DNA of 64,000 nucleotides, taken from the NCBI GenBank assembly GCA_963693305.1, contig OY855907.1, positions 36,651,356 to 36,715,355 of the forward strand. Reading direction: 5' to 3'. Below the pieces are notes generated by a model, which was not told the origin of the DNA, did not search any database, and saw only the letters and a list, made by a program, of their open reading frames with translations. Shown here one piece after another: positions 39,301 through 50,785 of this stretch. Every line of letters begins with the position of its first letter. Within the stretch, counting starts at the first letter, position 1. The position numbers and the translations under genes were made by a program. The stretch is from Meandrina meandrites. Its lineage: Eukaryota; Cnidaria; Anthozoa; Scleractinia; Meandrinidae.

Positions 39301-40937
39301 CCTCGAGGAAATATCGATAATTAGCGCTAATGCATCGAGATGATCTTCCCGTTAGAAATTAAGATGCTGTTTCTCTTTATAACGAACCGTAGGTGCAAAC
39401 AAATATTACCATTCAAACGTTAACGTGGAGCGAAAAAGGAGTTGATTTGTTCTCCGCGCGCGTCCTGAAATATCAATCATATATAGTTTATCGGGAAGAA
39501 AATATTTGTTTTATGAAGTGAAAATGTTAGAAGGAAAACAAGCACTCGAATTAACCCTGAAGGTTTGGTGAATGTAATAGCAAGTTAATTTTTCGGCAAG
39601 TTAAGAAAAAATTTTAAACTCGACTTTCACGAAAACTCTCAGAAAAAAATTATAGGTACCTGGCTTCGACCATGCTAGTTGCGAATAAATTATTCTTTTA
39701 TTTTTAAACCCATAGTAGAACAAAAAGTAAGTAAATGATGTGCGAGCTAGCTCTACCGCATAAGACCGAGACGAACAATTTTCAATTTTTCTGCCGGGCA
39801 ATTTATTTTTACATGCAGCCTAAATCCTGTACTTCGCTTAATATATGCCTCAAGTTGTTAAATTGTTTTGCGGTCCGCGGTTTAAGCTGGAATCGTCTCG
39901 TCTTCCAATTCCAGTACACTCTCTTGAAAGACAAAATCATTGCAACAAAGATGCCCTCGCAAATAATTTTTTTCTCTTACATTTTCCGCGATATAATTCA
40001 CCGTGCAAGCTAATGCTTTCTTTGAGCCGGATTAAGGTAAACAAAATGAATTCTTAAAGGGTAAAATGGATCATTTCAAAGTTTGAAGATACTGCTTCTG
40101 CGCTGGTGGTCATAGCATTTGAAGTTGCGACGGGCATTTAACATAAAAATACTTAGACGTTTTTGCATCTATCGTCAAAACAGTTACCACGCTCGCTCAT
40201 TTTATAAACAATTACATTGAAGTTCTCCTAGAGCTTTTTCGCAGCGAATCATGCAAGTGAACTAAAAATTTTGAACTAAGTGTTACATACCTTTCCGCTT
40301 GATGTCTTCCCTCCCCGTTTCCGAAAAAAATCTGAAACTTAATTTCAATGAGGGGGTGAGTTTATAACTGTTGCTTACGTCACAAGGTACTTAAGGTTAT
40401 TACTTTTTAATTAAGATCACATGTCACAACCTCGTTCCCAGGGTCCCTGGAGGAGGGAGAGAGAGAGACCCGCGAGTTTGAAACAGTTCAGCTATGAACC
40501 AATATATTCTTTTTGTTGCAAGCTTACAAGATGATAAAGTTTATATTAATTTGAAATTTCAAGTACATGGTTGAAGCAGGCTGCACCAGAAAATTATCAT
40601 TTTGTTTTGTGTTTTAGCAACATGAATAAACCTTTAGTTTCTAACTTGTCCGTGTTCGTTTATTTAATGTTTATTTCGACTTTATTTAAGCTAAATTATT
40701 CGCTGCAGGGAATATCACTCTTATATTTATCTGTAAAGTATTGTTCGGTTTTAAAACGCTTTAAATAAAGTGTAACTTTTTCTGGTGTCGCATGAAAATA
40801 CCGTACAATCCCGGTTATAAGCCCCAACGGTTATAAGCCCATCTAGCTGGAAACAAAAAAATACATTCGGTTATTAGCCCCTCCCCGAATATTTGAAGAA
40901 TTTGTCGTATGTACTTATTGCTTCCAAAAACTACGTC
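36357..40937. other. Intergenic region with diverged repeated modules, no gene recognised
   Basis: Upstream of the secreted gene. Phrases recur: GATAATTAGCGTTAGTGCAT with GATGATCTTCCCGTT near 37645, 39310 and, more diverged, 36785; the TTATTTAAGCTACATGATTC / GCAGGGAATATC block near 37410 and 40685; and a block at about 38640-38990 resembling 39600-39960. These look like old tandem duplications of non-coding DNA. No splice-flanked frame or known domain was found. Confidence 0.5.
38355..38566. repeat. Non-coding repeat, uninterrupted copy
   Basis: Starts CTTTCTAAGGAAGTTATAAA and runs through ACACCTAGATCTTCCGCTGC, AGCCGCCTAAAGGTCAC and CTCGCCGGGTCAGTTTTATA. A second copy at 40938-42068 is interrupted after CTAGATCTT by the RecQ-carrying element. 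Confidence 0.8.
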
Positions 40938-40981
40938 TGTTTCTAAGGAAGTTATAACTAGTGTTAATACACCTAGATCTT

Positions 40982-41927
40982 TAGACTTACTCCAAGTCGA
41001 CCTCGTGTAAATGATAGCGAGCGATAGCAAGGCCTCGTGGCCTCGTATAATAGCGAGCACGGTCGCGAAGCGACCGAGCGAGCAACGCAGTCGCGAGCGA
41101 GGTCGACTTGTTTCGCCTGAATGGATTTGAATCACATTAAAAATTCACGCGCGCAAAATGATTGGCATATGCTTTATCGGGAGTAACCATGAAGGCGCTG
41201 GGTCACGTAAGCTTACAAGATCGCTTTGCATGGTAGATATTTTGAATTGCGGACAAACTTGACTCTTCTGTGCCCTGTGGTCCTTTAGGTCTCGAATGAC
41301 GGTTCTGTGTGAGTTCAACAGAGCATCAGGACTGCCAAACAAAAGGTTAAACCGACCAAGTCGAATGTTTTTCATTTCGGCGGCAGTACTTTCTGAGCCG
41401 ATAATGGCTGCTGCTATGCCGCGACTTTTCAAGCCAGCAACTTGGTCCTTCATTAATGACATGAGAGGGGCAACCACAAGACAAACGGAGGATATATCCG
41501 TTTGCTTTTCTGCGTTTTCCACTCCTACTGCAATTCCCTCAAAAACAAATGGGGCAATCTCAAAACACAACGACTTGCCCGATCCAGCCGGAGAGCAAAA
41601 AAACACGTCCTTTCCACGACACGTTTCTGACCGTCTCGTAACTTATCGTAACCTAATTTCTGCAGGCCAAAGTTTAAAACCGCTTCCATGTCTTCCAGAT
41701 CGTCTTCCATGCTTCGAAGAAACAAAAACAACGATGGCGTCTTTCTCGAGTCTCAGATTACTTCGTGATAAAAACCCTTCGCTCTGCTATTGGTCAATTG
41801 CCATGACGTCACCGGTAGAATTTTCGACCGGTGAATTTGGCGCCAAACAGGTATGAAAAGTCCTTTTAAAAGGCCCAACCAACCACGAGGCCAGAAAAAA
41901 AATTTAAAAGGACTTTGAGAAAGTCTA
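40982..41927. mobile_element. TIR element with 9 bp target duplication carrying a RecQ gene fragment
   Basis: Ends are inverted: TAGACTTACTCCAAGTC left, and TAGACTTTCTCAAAGTC as complement of the right end. Flanked by the direct repeat CTAGATCTT at 40973-40981 and 41928-41936. The pre-insertion sequence is preserved at 38385-38405 in the sister repeat. A 9 bp duplication fits Mutator-like elements. The cargo is a RecQ-helicase fragment; no transposase is present. Confidence 0.83.
41145..41725 (-). pseudogene. RecQ-type DNA helicase fragment
   Basis: Minus strand. The first piece starts MEDDLEDMEAVLNFGL with KLRDGQKRVVE (Q-motif region). After a frame break the second piece has CSPAGSGKSLCFEIAPFVF (Walker A), VVAPLMSLMKDQVAGLKSRG (motif Ia region), IIGSES and LLFGSPDALLNSHRTVIRDL. 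It then loses similarity before the DEAH box. Helicases of this kind unwind DNA in repair; this fragment cannot be functional. It is wholly inside the 946 bp transposon. Confidence 0.85.
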
Positions 41928-42202
41928 CTAGATCTTCCGCTGCAAATTAAACTGCCTTTCGCAGCTGCATAGAAGTTTGTTAGCACTGAGCCGCCTAAAG
42001 TTCACTTTAGATAGTAACTCTTGAGAGACTAAACTATCTGCCTTGAAAATTGCTCGCCGGGTCAGTTTTATAATTTTTTTAATAAATTTCTCTTTTCTCT
42101 TGCATTTCAACACGTTGAAGAGAAACATCATTCATCTTAACCATCCTCGGTCCCAGGATCAATCTCTTTTACATCCATTGTCGGTCCTTGTTTGTACTTT
42201 GC

Positions 42203-42474
42203 ACGTTCTCGTCCCCACAGCTCTTTTGGCTTCTCTTAGCCGGCAGGGCCTTGGCACGAGAAACGAAGGGCTCTGGAGACTAAGGATTTCCAGTCCTAGA
42301 TTCTAGGACTTCCGGTCCTCATCCTCCTCTCAAGGTTTCCTTGTTTCAAACGGCCAATAAAAAAATTCGAATTAATTCAAACATCCCATGTCCCCAGAGC
42401 CCTTCGTTTCTTGTGCCAAGGCCCTGCCGGCTAAGAGAAGCGAGAAGGGCCATGGGGACGAGAATGTACTTTAT
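42203..42474. mobile_element. Long-hairpin TIR element
   Basis: Left arm CGTTCTCGTCCCCACAGCTC through CTTGGCACGAGAAACGAAGG and its complement in the right arm ending GGCCATGGGGACGAGAA. Arms of about 80 bp around a 100 bp loop with repeats of TCCAGTCCTAG / TTCCGGTCCTC type. Non-coding. Confidence 0.8.
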
Positions 42475-43205
42475 TTTGATGTATTCTTCATGTATCACAG
42501 TTTAGATGTTAAGGTAGCCAATGAACAACACCAGTGAGCAACGTAACTTCCTTAAGTTACTGAAGTTTAAGACTAAATATTTAAATGTATGGATAGCTGC
42601 CACTTTTCACGAGGAAAAGTTTGAGATACCTGGAAGTAGCCAGTTACTGTGGAGTTAAGATTCTAAGGAAGATGGCTTAGAGCTCTTCATGGTTGATAAA
42701 CAGTATGCGTTAAATCTCCAAAACAGTTCGGCGTCACTGGAAACTGAACGGATACTACTCGACATTGTTTGACTAATGAGATGGACAACGTTGCTAGGAT
42801 ATAATACAGCAAAAGCAAACGAGAAGTGAAAGTTAACTGAGATCTGTTAGAATTAACTGATAGCTGAGAAATGGCCTAAATTGTAACTGATCACTGAGAA
42901 TCCATCACCCCCATGCACACCCTCTCGTCTGGTACAGCCATCCCATGTGCTTCGTTCGTTGTTTTGTCGGCGTGGCGTTGTTTAGTTTGGAGTAGCGTTC
43001 TCGGCATTCCCTTCCCTCCCTCCCCTGTTACCGGCAGGTCATTTTCTCTGGGACTTATTGTGTAGTTTCTCTTCCACTGAGCCTTGAGTGATTGCAGTCC
43101 CCGGGCCCCTTGGGCACCGGACCTCTATCCACTTGCGACGTGGGCGTTAATTTCTATTTAATTACATTATTTTACTCAACATACGGTCGTTGCGCTTTGG
43201 TAAAA

Positions 43206-43330
43206 GTAAACTATTACAAATACATACATACATACATACAAACATACTTTTATTGATGCTCCCTAAAAAGGGTTTTTCAGCTCAATACAATACAATTACA
43301 AATACAGATTTAAATTTAAATTAATTAAGA
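43206..43330 (-). repeat. Retrotransposon 3' end with ATAC microsatellite
   Basis: ACATACATACATACAAACATACT precedes TTTTATTGATGCTCCCTAAA and a TTTTTCAGCTCAATACAATA stretch, which looks like the 3' tail of a LINE or SINE on the minus strand. Class uncertain. Confidence 0.4.
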
Positions 43331-43507
43331 ATATAAGTATAATTATAATTACAATAAATATGTCAAAAAATATTCTAAATGCAAAAAATTAACCTAATAA
43401 TACATTTGCCAAATGGCGCCTAAAATTCTTGGGGCATTTTAAAGACTTAATGGTACTATTAAAATCGCTTCGGCTCATGATCAGGGCAAACAATGTTATT
43501 TCCTTAA

Positions 43508-43955
43508 AGGAGAAGTTCACTCCAGAATGGCCATTTATTTTCTTTACGCCAATAAAACGTTTATACAAAAATATGTTATTCACCAAAATTTCAGCATCCA
43601 ACGAGCGCTAAATCCCTACGAAATCTTTCTCTAAAGTAGCCCAAAATTCGACAACTGAACGCCGCCATCTTGGAGCTAGTAATGTATGCGTGACGTCAAA
43701 GAGTTCAGCCTGAAGTTTAGCGGGAAAATTTAAATACTCGAAACTCCTTGTTTCTTTGTAGTGGCTTTTGTTTGTCAAAATGCCTGTTTGTGCAGCTCCA
43801 TGTTTCTCAAACAGATCTCCAAGAGATACAAAAAAACCTTTCACCTTTTCTTTCCTTTCAGACAGGCGTTGAAATTTTGGTGAATAACATATTTTTGTAT
43901 AAACGTTTTATTGGCGTAAAGAAAATAAATGGCCATTCTGGAGTGAACTTCTCCT
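43508..43955. mobile_element. TTAA-flanked TIR element with a THAP-like exon fragment
   Basis: TTAA at 43504-43507 and 43956-43959 flanks a 448 bp element. The ends AGGAGAAGTTCACTCCAGAA are exact complements of each other, and pairing extends about 95 bp inward through TTTCTTTACGCCAATAAAAC. The loop contains a short THAP-like coding fragment. No transposase core. Confidence 0.8.
43781..43862 (+). pseudogene. Possible THAP zinc-finger first-exon fragment
   Basis: ATG at 43781 opens MPVCAAPCFSNRSPRDTKKP and FTFSFLS. The C-x3-C spacing directly after the start resembles the beginning of a THAP domain, a DNA-binding fold often found in transposases and in genes derived from them. Only the first 25-30 residues are present. 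Recognition is tentative. Confidence 0.35.
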
Positions 43956-44546
43956 TTAAACACGGAGCGAGCCTATAAAAAGGCCCCGTCTAGCACTTTG
44001 TTGGCTTCAGTTTTAAAAAGTCGTGTCAGAGTAACGGTCGTGAAAGAGAAGAGCTCCGCAAATTTTGCTTTTAATAAATGCGTTCCCAGTTCATTTATAT
44101 GGAATTAACAAGCTAATATGCAATATATACTACCAATAATTCTTTCCATACAAGCTAAAAGAAAATTTAAACAGAATTTATGCAATAATCCTGAAAATTC
44201 AAAATTGATGTCCACCATGCACGGCATGAAAGCTCAAACAGATAATGCTGAACACATCAATGACAATTGTTTCAGTATTTTGTTTTATGGGTCAAGGATT
44301 CAAACAACAAGGATTCAAAGAACTAGGAGCTACGCTCTTTACAAACGTTCTTGTTACTATCGTGAAACGGGAACAATCACCAAATTCAATTTTGAAGCGA
44401 CAAAATTCAAAGGTACAAGTTTCGTTTGCTCTTTGGCCAGCTTTTATGTGGCATATCGTTGACTAAAACCTTATTTTTCAGCAATAAGCGGATTAAGATT
44501 TCAGAAAATGAATTTATAAATATTTATTTGTTTACTTGCAACGCAT

Positions 44547-44691
44547 TTATCCAATGTAATTGTATTCAGTATCGGCGCTAAGCTTAGGTCGCTTGCGGGC
44601 AGGAAATTCCGTGATTTCGCAGAACAGTGACTGATAGCTACAGGTATCTTTCACTATTTCTAAACCTCGCTTTCGATTGTTTGCACCCAAA
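44547..44691 (-). other. Candidate terminal coding exon, unrecognised
   Basis: Minus-strand open stretch preceded by an acceptor-like TTGTTGTTTCAG and ending in a stop at 44547; it reads KRGLEIVKDTCSYQSLFCEI and FPARKRPKLSADTEY. The composition looks coding, but no partner exon was found to the right. Low certainty. Confidence 0.25.
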
Positions 44692-45394
44692 CTGAAACAA
44701 CAAAACAGGAATTTTATACACGAGAATCGTGATGCTATTTCTTGTACTGCTTTGAATCTATTTTTAGTTTAGAAAACGAGATCAGTCTGGATCACACCAC
44801 ACCAAAAGCCAGTTAATTGCATTCCCAACCAATGAAATCGTCTCATTGGAATTTGTGATTGGCAGGGATTGGCAGGCTGAACAGTTCAGCCTCGTTATAT
44901 AGGATCGCTCCGTTGTTAAAGGAGCTCTGTCACGGGAATTTTGCAGATTTTTGGTCTAAACTGTTCTGAAGTTCTAATTATTACCTTTGAATATCTAAAG
45001 GAAGATATAACCTTTTTACCTCATGGTATCATGAATACCATGAGGTATAGTGAATTAAACAAATTTACTCCTGTCTCCCCCGCTAGGTTTTGATTTGTCC
45101 ACAAAGTCGGGTCATTGTCTTATGTTCATATATGTGGGGGGAGGGGGTGGAACAAAGGCGGCAGTACATGTTTGCAACATGAGCTGAAATGGCGTCTGTC
45201 GTGTCGAGTCCGACGCTAAAATTGTAAAGGCGTATTTTTGTTCCTTTCGCTACACGCTTGATCAAAATACACTTTTGAAGACCTCACATACCATCAGAAA
45301 ATGTGCTCAAGAATGCTCAAGTGAACAATTGGGTTAAAAGTGGCGATGTATCCATCAAGATGTAGGCAGAAACTTGCCCAAATTACCCAAGCAC

Positions 45395-45787
45395 ATGGAG
45401 AGATCCAGTATGGCGGCTGTTGGCTCGAAAAAAAACAGATGGATTTTCTATAATGCAGCCGCAACAAGAAATTATGCTGCAAGCTCAAATGAAATGAATG
45501 CTTTACTATCTGGAAGCAAAGGTAAGATTCCCTTGGTTACCATCGTATTTCATTTTGTATAAAGCTTGTAGCAAACTTGCTTCATAATTTCCTGCAAACA
45601 ACGAAAACCATTTGTATTTGTGGCATTCGTTTCCGTCGATAATAACAAGTTTCTGTCGTTATTTCTTTTAGGTGTGCATATAAATGTAGGAGTTATTTTC
45701 CTCATGCAAGCAGCAAACCGACTTGATATGTGTTTACTGGAATGTGGTGTTATCATTTTCGCTTCAGTTTTAATGAAATCGGGATGA
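45395..45787 (+). CDS. Candidate two-exon gene, unrecognised
   Basis: Exon 45395-45521 begins MERSSMAAVGSKKNRWIFYN and ends LLSGSK before a GTAAGAT donor. After a 150 bp intron with a TTTCTTTTAG acceptor, exon 45672-45787 stays open for 38 codons with a hydrophobic end (VIIFASVLMKSG). Frames join in phase to 80 residues. I recognise no domain. The second exon could be chance: an open frame that short is not strong evidence. Confidence 0.3.
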
Positions 45788-45799
45788 TGAAACCAGCTT

Positions 45800-48120
45800 A
45801 AACTATATTTTCGAGTTTCTTTCATTTGTCCAAATGTGAATTTTACGTTAATTTGAGAGTTAAATATATAACCAGATAATTTAGAGTTGACTTACATTTG
45901 TTTACTTGATAAAAATTAACACATTCACGTTTTTGGATAATACTTACAACAGTTCTAATCTCAAGTGTTGACCATATATAGCTCATTGCGATTGAATTTG
46001 GCCTTTATGACACAAGCTAGATTTCAACTACATGTATTATTTAGTTTTAAATCACATTTGATAAGGTGAATGTTGTTTTTGTCCTGAAGGCAACTATCAG
46101 AATTAAATTAAGTTTTCATCTGATGATCAAAAGTGAAGTTTCTGTAGTCACACTGTTTGCTACAAAGGACAACAACAAGGCAACAGATTTAACAAAAATT
46201 TATTCTGTGCAAATTTTGCACTAATTCAGAAAAAGGCAACATCAAACTTGTCATGATCATCAATTGTACTGATGGATTTATGAAAGACTGATATAAAAAC
46301 ACATCTACAATGGCAACTGCCAAGCTCAAAGCTGATAAAACACAACTGATGTATCTTTTCATAAGAGTAATCACAGTATGTAACTATCAAACACATAAAA
46401 ATTCCTACTCTACTTGAGACTTGTTGTTCTTCAGAAACTCTATTACAACTGCAGACAGTTGCTTTTAAGATTCCTGTAATAATTTGTATTTATATTTACA
46501 TAAGGTTCTTTCAGTGTGAAGTTTCAATCACAATGTACTAGCCTAGTCTTATTGAGCAAAAATTGCTTGAAACCCCACCCTGCACAGCGGCATATAGCAT
46601 GTATATGTGGAAGCACCGCCCCCCCCCCCCCCCCCCCCCAACCCAACCTTCCCATTCTGCAACAAGTTCATTCCATCCTCATATATTTCTATTGCATTTT
46701 TCAACTAAAACAGCTGGAAAAGAGACAAAGGTTCATAAGAATAATAACCAGATACCATGGGGTGGCTCGAAGGAGACTTTGATTTGTAGACGTGCGGAAA
46801 CAACTTGAATAATTAAGCTAAACTTTTCAAGTTGTAATCCATTTCCATCATAGCCATCTGCAGCTAAAGACGCTTGTTAACAGTTTCGGTGCTCTAATAG
46901 AGCAATTTTTAAGGTGGTCTTATACCCTGAAATATCAATTGTCTCGTACGAAAACCATTTTTCTGAAACATGAACGGTTAAGATCCCACATCATTCATTT
47001 GGGAAAGGTATTTTCAAATGATTTTGCTCTAATTCCGCATTGAAGTATGCCTAAATTAAGAAATCTGCATGCTAGTAGCTAAATTTTAACTTAGCAACAG
47101 CCATAGCAACAGTTGTTGACCATCAAAAAGTTGCTTACAAACTAGACACAATTCGACATATTCAGATTATATTTTACAGAAAAGCTTGGAAGTCTTACGC
47201 AGTGAGAAGTTTTTAATCATCGTCCTGAATATTATTCCTACTTCCACTTTATACGATCATGTCTGGCTACTAGTTCTGTTACTGGTGTGTTATTATGTTT
47301 TGAATGCAACAGTTATCTAACTCGTTTTAATCGCTAAAACTATAATAAAGCTTGATTTCTCGAATAGCAAAAACAGCCAAATCACGAATATTTCAAGCAC
47401 GATATCTTTCTTAGATTTCAACCAAAAGTCCTCAAATTTTCAGGATTGGAAAAGAATACCATTCACTAGGAGTTGAACCTCAAACATATCGAATGGATTA
47501 AATTGTCACCCTATTATCGAGTTAACATTAATTAATACTACCTTTATTAGTTGATAAATTTTCATTTTTAAGAAAAATATGACTCAAAGCACGGAAAAAA
47601 TTATAAGTTCACCGAAAACATAACTGTATACACAATGAAGTATGGGGTTATACAGAAATTTTGCTAACATTTGAGAAATATATTGTTAAAAGTACAATAA
47701 AATTCCATGCCAAAGGAACGAAAAGTCTGACTCCAAGCGTGACTTCCACTTATGCGTGACGACGTGTGTGACAAAAAGTCAAACGTGCTCAACCAACCAA
47801 AGAAATCTGGCACTAGTACATGTTCGATCACATTTGAGCGCGTTGCTTACATGTCGACAATCTGACACTTAAGTTTACCCTATCCCCTACCGTATCAATA
47901 ATAAACAAAAAATAATTTACACAACTTGTAACTGATAAATAAGGAACTGACTTTGTAAACCATGCAAGGACCACTTCAACAAACGGAGCAAAATGTAGCT
48001 GGATCTTTGTGTAGATCAGGATCAGCAGTGGAATTAAACAAACGAATTTTATAAAGCAAGGCTGATGGAATATTTCGAATAGACAACACTATCCTTCATC
48101 AATAATGATAATAATAATAA
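45800..48120. other. Intergenic, no gene recognised
   Basis: AT-rich sequence with a poly-C tract at about 46618-46638. Short hydrophobic open frames occur on the minus strand (about 46190-46370) but lack splice context and sequence features. Nothing convincing. Confidence 0.5.
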
Positions 48121-48130
48121 CACTTTATTT

Positions 48131-48268
48131 AGCCTCGTCCCCAGTCGTCCCCGGCGAGTCAGGATGTGACGTCACCCGTAAAGCTTGCCGGGAGAATTCG
48201 CTATCGCGCTCGGTTCCAGGCCTCCTCCGCTCACTCGCATAGCGCGAGTTGGCCTGGGGACGAGGCTG
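48131..48268. mobile_element. MITE with 10 bp target duplication
   Basis: Inverted ends AGCCTCGTCCCCAG and CTGGGGACGAGGCT; flanked by the direct repeat CACTTTATTT at 48121-48130 and 48269-48278. The 138 bp element has interrupted an older repeat that reads CACTTTATTTATATAGCGCT. Confidence 0.85.
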
Positions 48269-48979
48269 CACTTTATTTATATAGCGCTATTTCTATTGTT
48301 AACCAATAGCGGTATAAAATGCTAAGGGGTATAAAATGCTAAGGAACTGACTGCCGCACTGGGTTTTAGGTGAAACACACAGGAACGAAAACGTCGTGGC
48401 AGCAATATCAACCTAGAATGCATCAACCCAGTGAAATCCCACCCTTTTATTGTCATTTCATCACCATAGCAACGTAGGTGAACCGTGAAAACAACCATTT
48501 GCTGATATTCAGTACGAATCGCAGCAAATTAAAATTTGCAGTTCCCCCCCCCCCCTACAGCAGTCACATTGCGCGCGCAGTTCCCGCCCAAAAAACCATC
48601 CACCCTCGAGTTAGCCTCCCACGCAGAAGCTCTTTGCGCGCGCGAAGAGGAACGCGTGCGCGTAGCAGGCTACATTTCGAGTTCCTAAAAAGTTAACTTG
48701 TCTACGCCGCACATGCATGGCGAAAATAACACTTTCCAGCTAGTTTATCGGTTCGTAATTTGGTTACTGTATCTCCTCTTTTGATAATTTTAATGTTACG
48801 TTTTCTTATTTTCTCATCTAACTCTTACAAGTTCGAGACGGCGAAAACCGGGGATGCCATTGGATTTTTCTGATATTTGTTTCTATTAGTTGCGGAGCCG
48901 GAACTTGATGTATTGAAATTCAACCATTCAATATAATATATAACTTTTGTTTTGCTGTTTTTGCAGGCCACTGATTTAT

Positions 48980-49147
48980 GCCTCCTTTGCAGCCGTTGTT
49001 TGGTTTCGTCACGCAATGCTCCTCCTCCCCATTGTGGGATCTAACCTGAGATGATGACCACATTCCCTACTTATCACTCCGGGAAAGAAAAACGTTTAAT
49101 CGCAGGTTGGGGGAAGCGTTGCGTGACAACCCAGATAACAAAGGGAC
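48980..49147. mobile_element. Small TIR element
   Basis: Left end CCTTTGCAGCCGTTGTTTGG with TCACGCAATGCTCCTCC; the right end is the degenerate complement (GGGGGAAGCGTTGCGTGACA then ACAAAGG). About 170 bp, non-coding. Confidence 0.6.
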
Positions 49148-49703
49148 TGCGGAGACCATTTTAAAGTGCTAGGGCTAAAAAATCTGGCCAAGACAAATTA
49201 GAATTGGGGGCCACTGTTCTGCCATTTATCTTGCATTTGTGTGCCATCATATTTGCAACCCCCCCAAAAAAACATAACATAGCCGTCCTCACTTGGTATA
49301 CCATCCAATACAGTAAATATATGTTAAATAAAACAACCTAAGGTCGCTTATTTTGACCCTATTTTTGAAGTTGCCAAAGTCTTTTTTGCGGTTCTTCCTC
49401 GCAGCGTTGCCAAGCCTTTGACTTCATGAAGCGCATATGCAAGAGTAGACGAGTCGTCATACGTTATCCATTCCATCTGGAGCCCTAAAAATCAACCCAA
49501 GCAAAAAAGTTCTAGGGCTATAGCCCTACCAGCACCTCCCCCTCCGCGGCCCCTGTAACAGCTACCAAGAAGACTAATCGTTTTCGGGCATTTTAAGAGT
49601 CGTGCTTTATGGCTTGGAAAAGGCCTCATCGTGGAGTATCATGCCTCAGATCTGATATGACACAGAGGAGAGGGGATAGCGCATTATTTTTTCGTTCCCG
49701 CAG

Positions 49704-50408
49704 GACACCATCGACATCATCACAAGTAAAGCAAATAGAACTCTTGGATTCCTGAAAAGGAATCTAAAGATTAACTCTACTGCACTCAAGTCCACTGCCT
49801 ATAAAACGCTGGTCCGACCTACCCTCGAGTATGCCTGTACCGTTTGGGATCCATACACACAGGGAAACATCTATAAGCTCGAGATGGTGCAGCGTCGGGC
49901 AGCGAGATTTGTTCTTGGCAGATACAACAACACATCCAGCGTAGGGGACATGCTATATGAGCTCGGCTGGACTTCCCTTCAAACTAGGAGACAGACACTT
50001 AGACTCTGCATGATGTATAAAATTCATAAAGGCTTGATTGCCATGGACGCTCAAGAGTTCATGACGCCACTTCAAAGGAGACCACGGCACGTAAATTCAA
50101 ATGCATACAAAATTCCCCGCTCAAAGACGGACTACCACATGTACTCGTTTTTCCCAAGAACGATACGAGAGTGGAACAGCCTGGCCAATGAAACAGTAAA
50201 TGCACCAAACTTGACGGCCTTCAAGAAAAGCCTGCCGTCTGACCAAGGCCAAACCAAACGATGTTAACTTTGACTTTATTATTAGTTTTATTATTTCTAC
50301 TTAGTCTTATCATAGCATTTATGCCTTACCTTAATTTTTAGTTTTTAGTTATACGCTCACGGGAATCTTCAGAATTGAAGGAGGTGAGTCACCCAGGAAG
50401 AAGAAGAA
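49704..50408 (+). pseudogene. Non-LTR retrotransposon, 3' end of reverse transcriptase
   Basis: Open frame from 49704 to 50267 without its N-terminal part. It carries the conserved C-terminal segment of LINE reverse transcriptases: SKANRTLGFLKRNLKINSTA, LVRPTLEYACTVWDPYTQ, LEMVQRRAARFVLGRYNNTS, and SFFPRTIREWNSL. A 3' UTR and an AAGAAG-type tail near 50395-50418 follow. This is a typical 5'-truncated LINE insertion. Confidence 0.88.
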
Positions 50409-50539
50409 GAAGAAGAGGGTTCTCAGGACCAATAGAAAGTTTTATGTTTTGTTTTGTTGCTGTTTTTGCTTTGCTGTTCTTTGTTTTGTTTGGACAACAG
50501 CCCATTGTTTTTTATGCGGTATTTTTGACAATTATTCTA

Positions 50540-50785
50540 CGAGACGCGCTACGCGCCTCGTTGGCTATAACCAGGGCGGCTATATATCCAACAGGTGCAA
50601 GTAAAATAATTGTTTTATGAAAAACGCCCAAAGAATTGCAATATTTGAGCTTCCGTTCCGGGATGTTCGATGAGGCGTACACCTATCATATTTAATTTGT
50701 AGTCCATGGTACATGAGCTCGTATACCATGGCCTGTAAGCCAATCAAACGTACTCAGGAATTGCAATATATCATGGCTAGCTTTT
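50540..50785. mobile_element. Hairpin element, second copy
   Basis: Related to 6895-7160, with an imperfect palindrome CCATGGTACATGAGCTCGTA near 50708-50735 and the following GGAATTGCAATATATCATGG. Confidence 0.5.

Noticed and set aside
44118..44466. 114-codon plus-strand frame
   Set aside because: AT-rich, no domain, no splice context, overlapped by other open frames; likely chance.
46189..46374. Hydrophobic 61-codon minus-strand frame
   Set aside because: Hydrophobicity follows from T-rich complement composition; no start context, partner exon or similarity.
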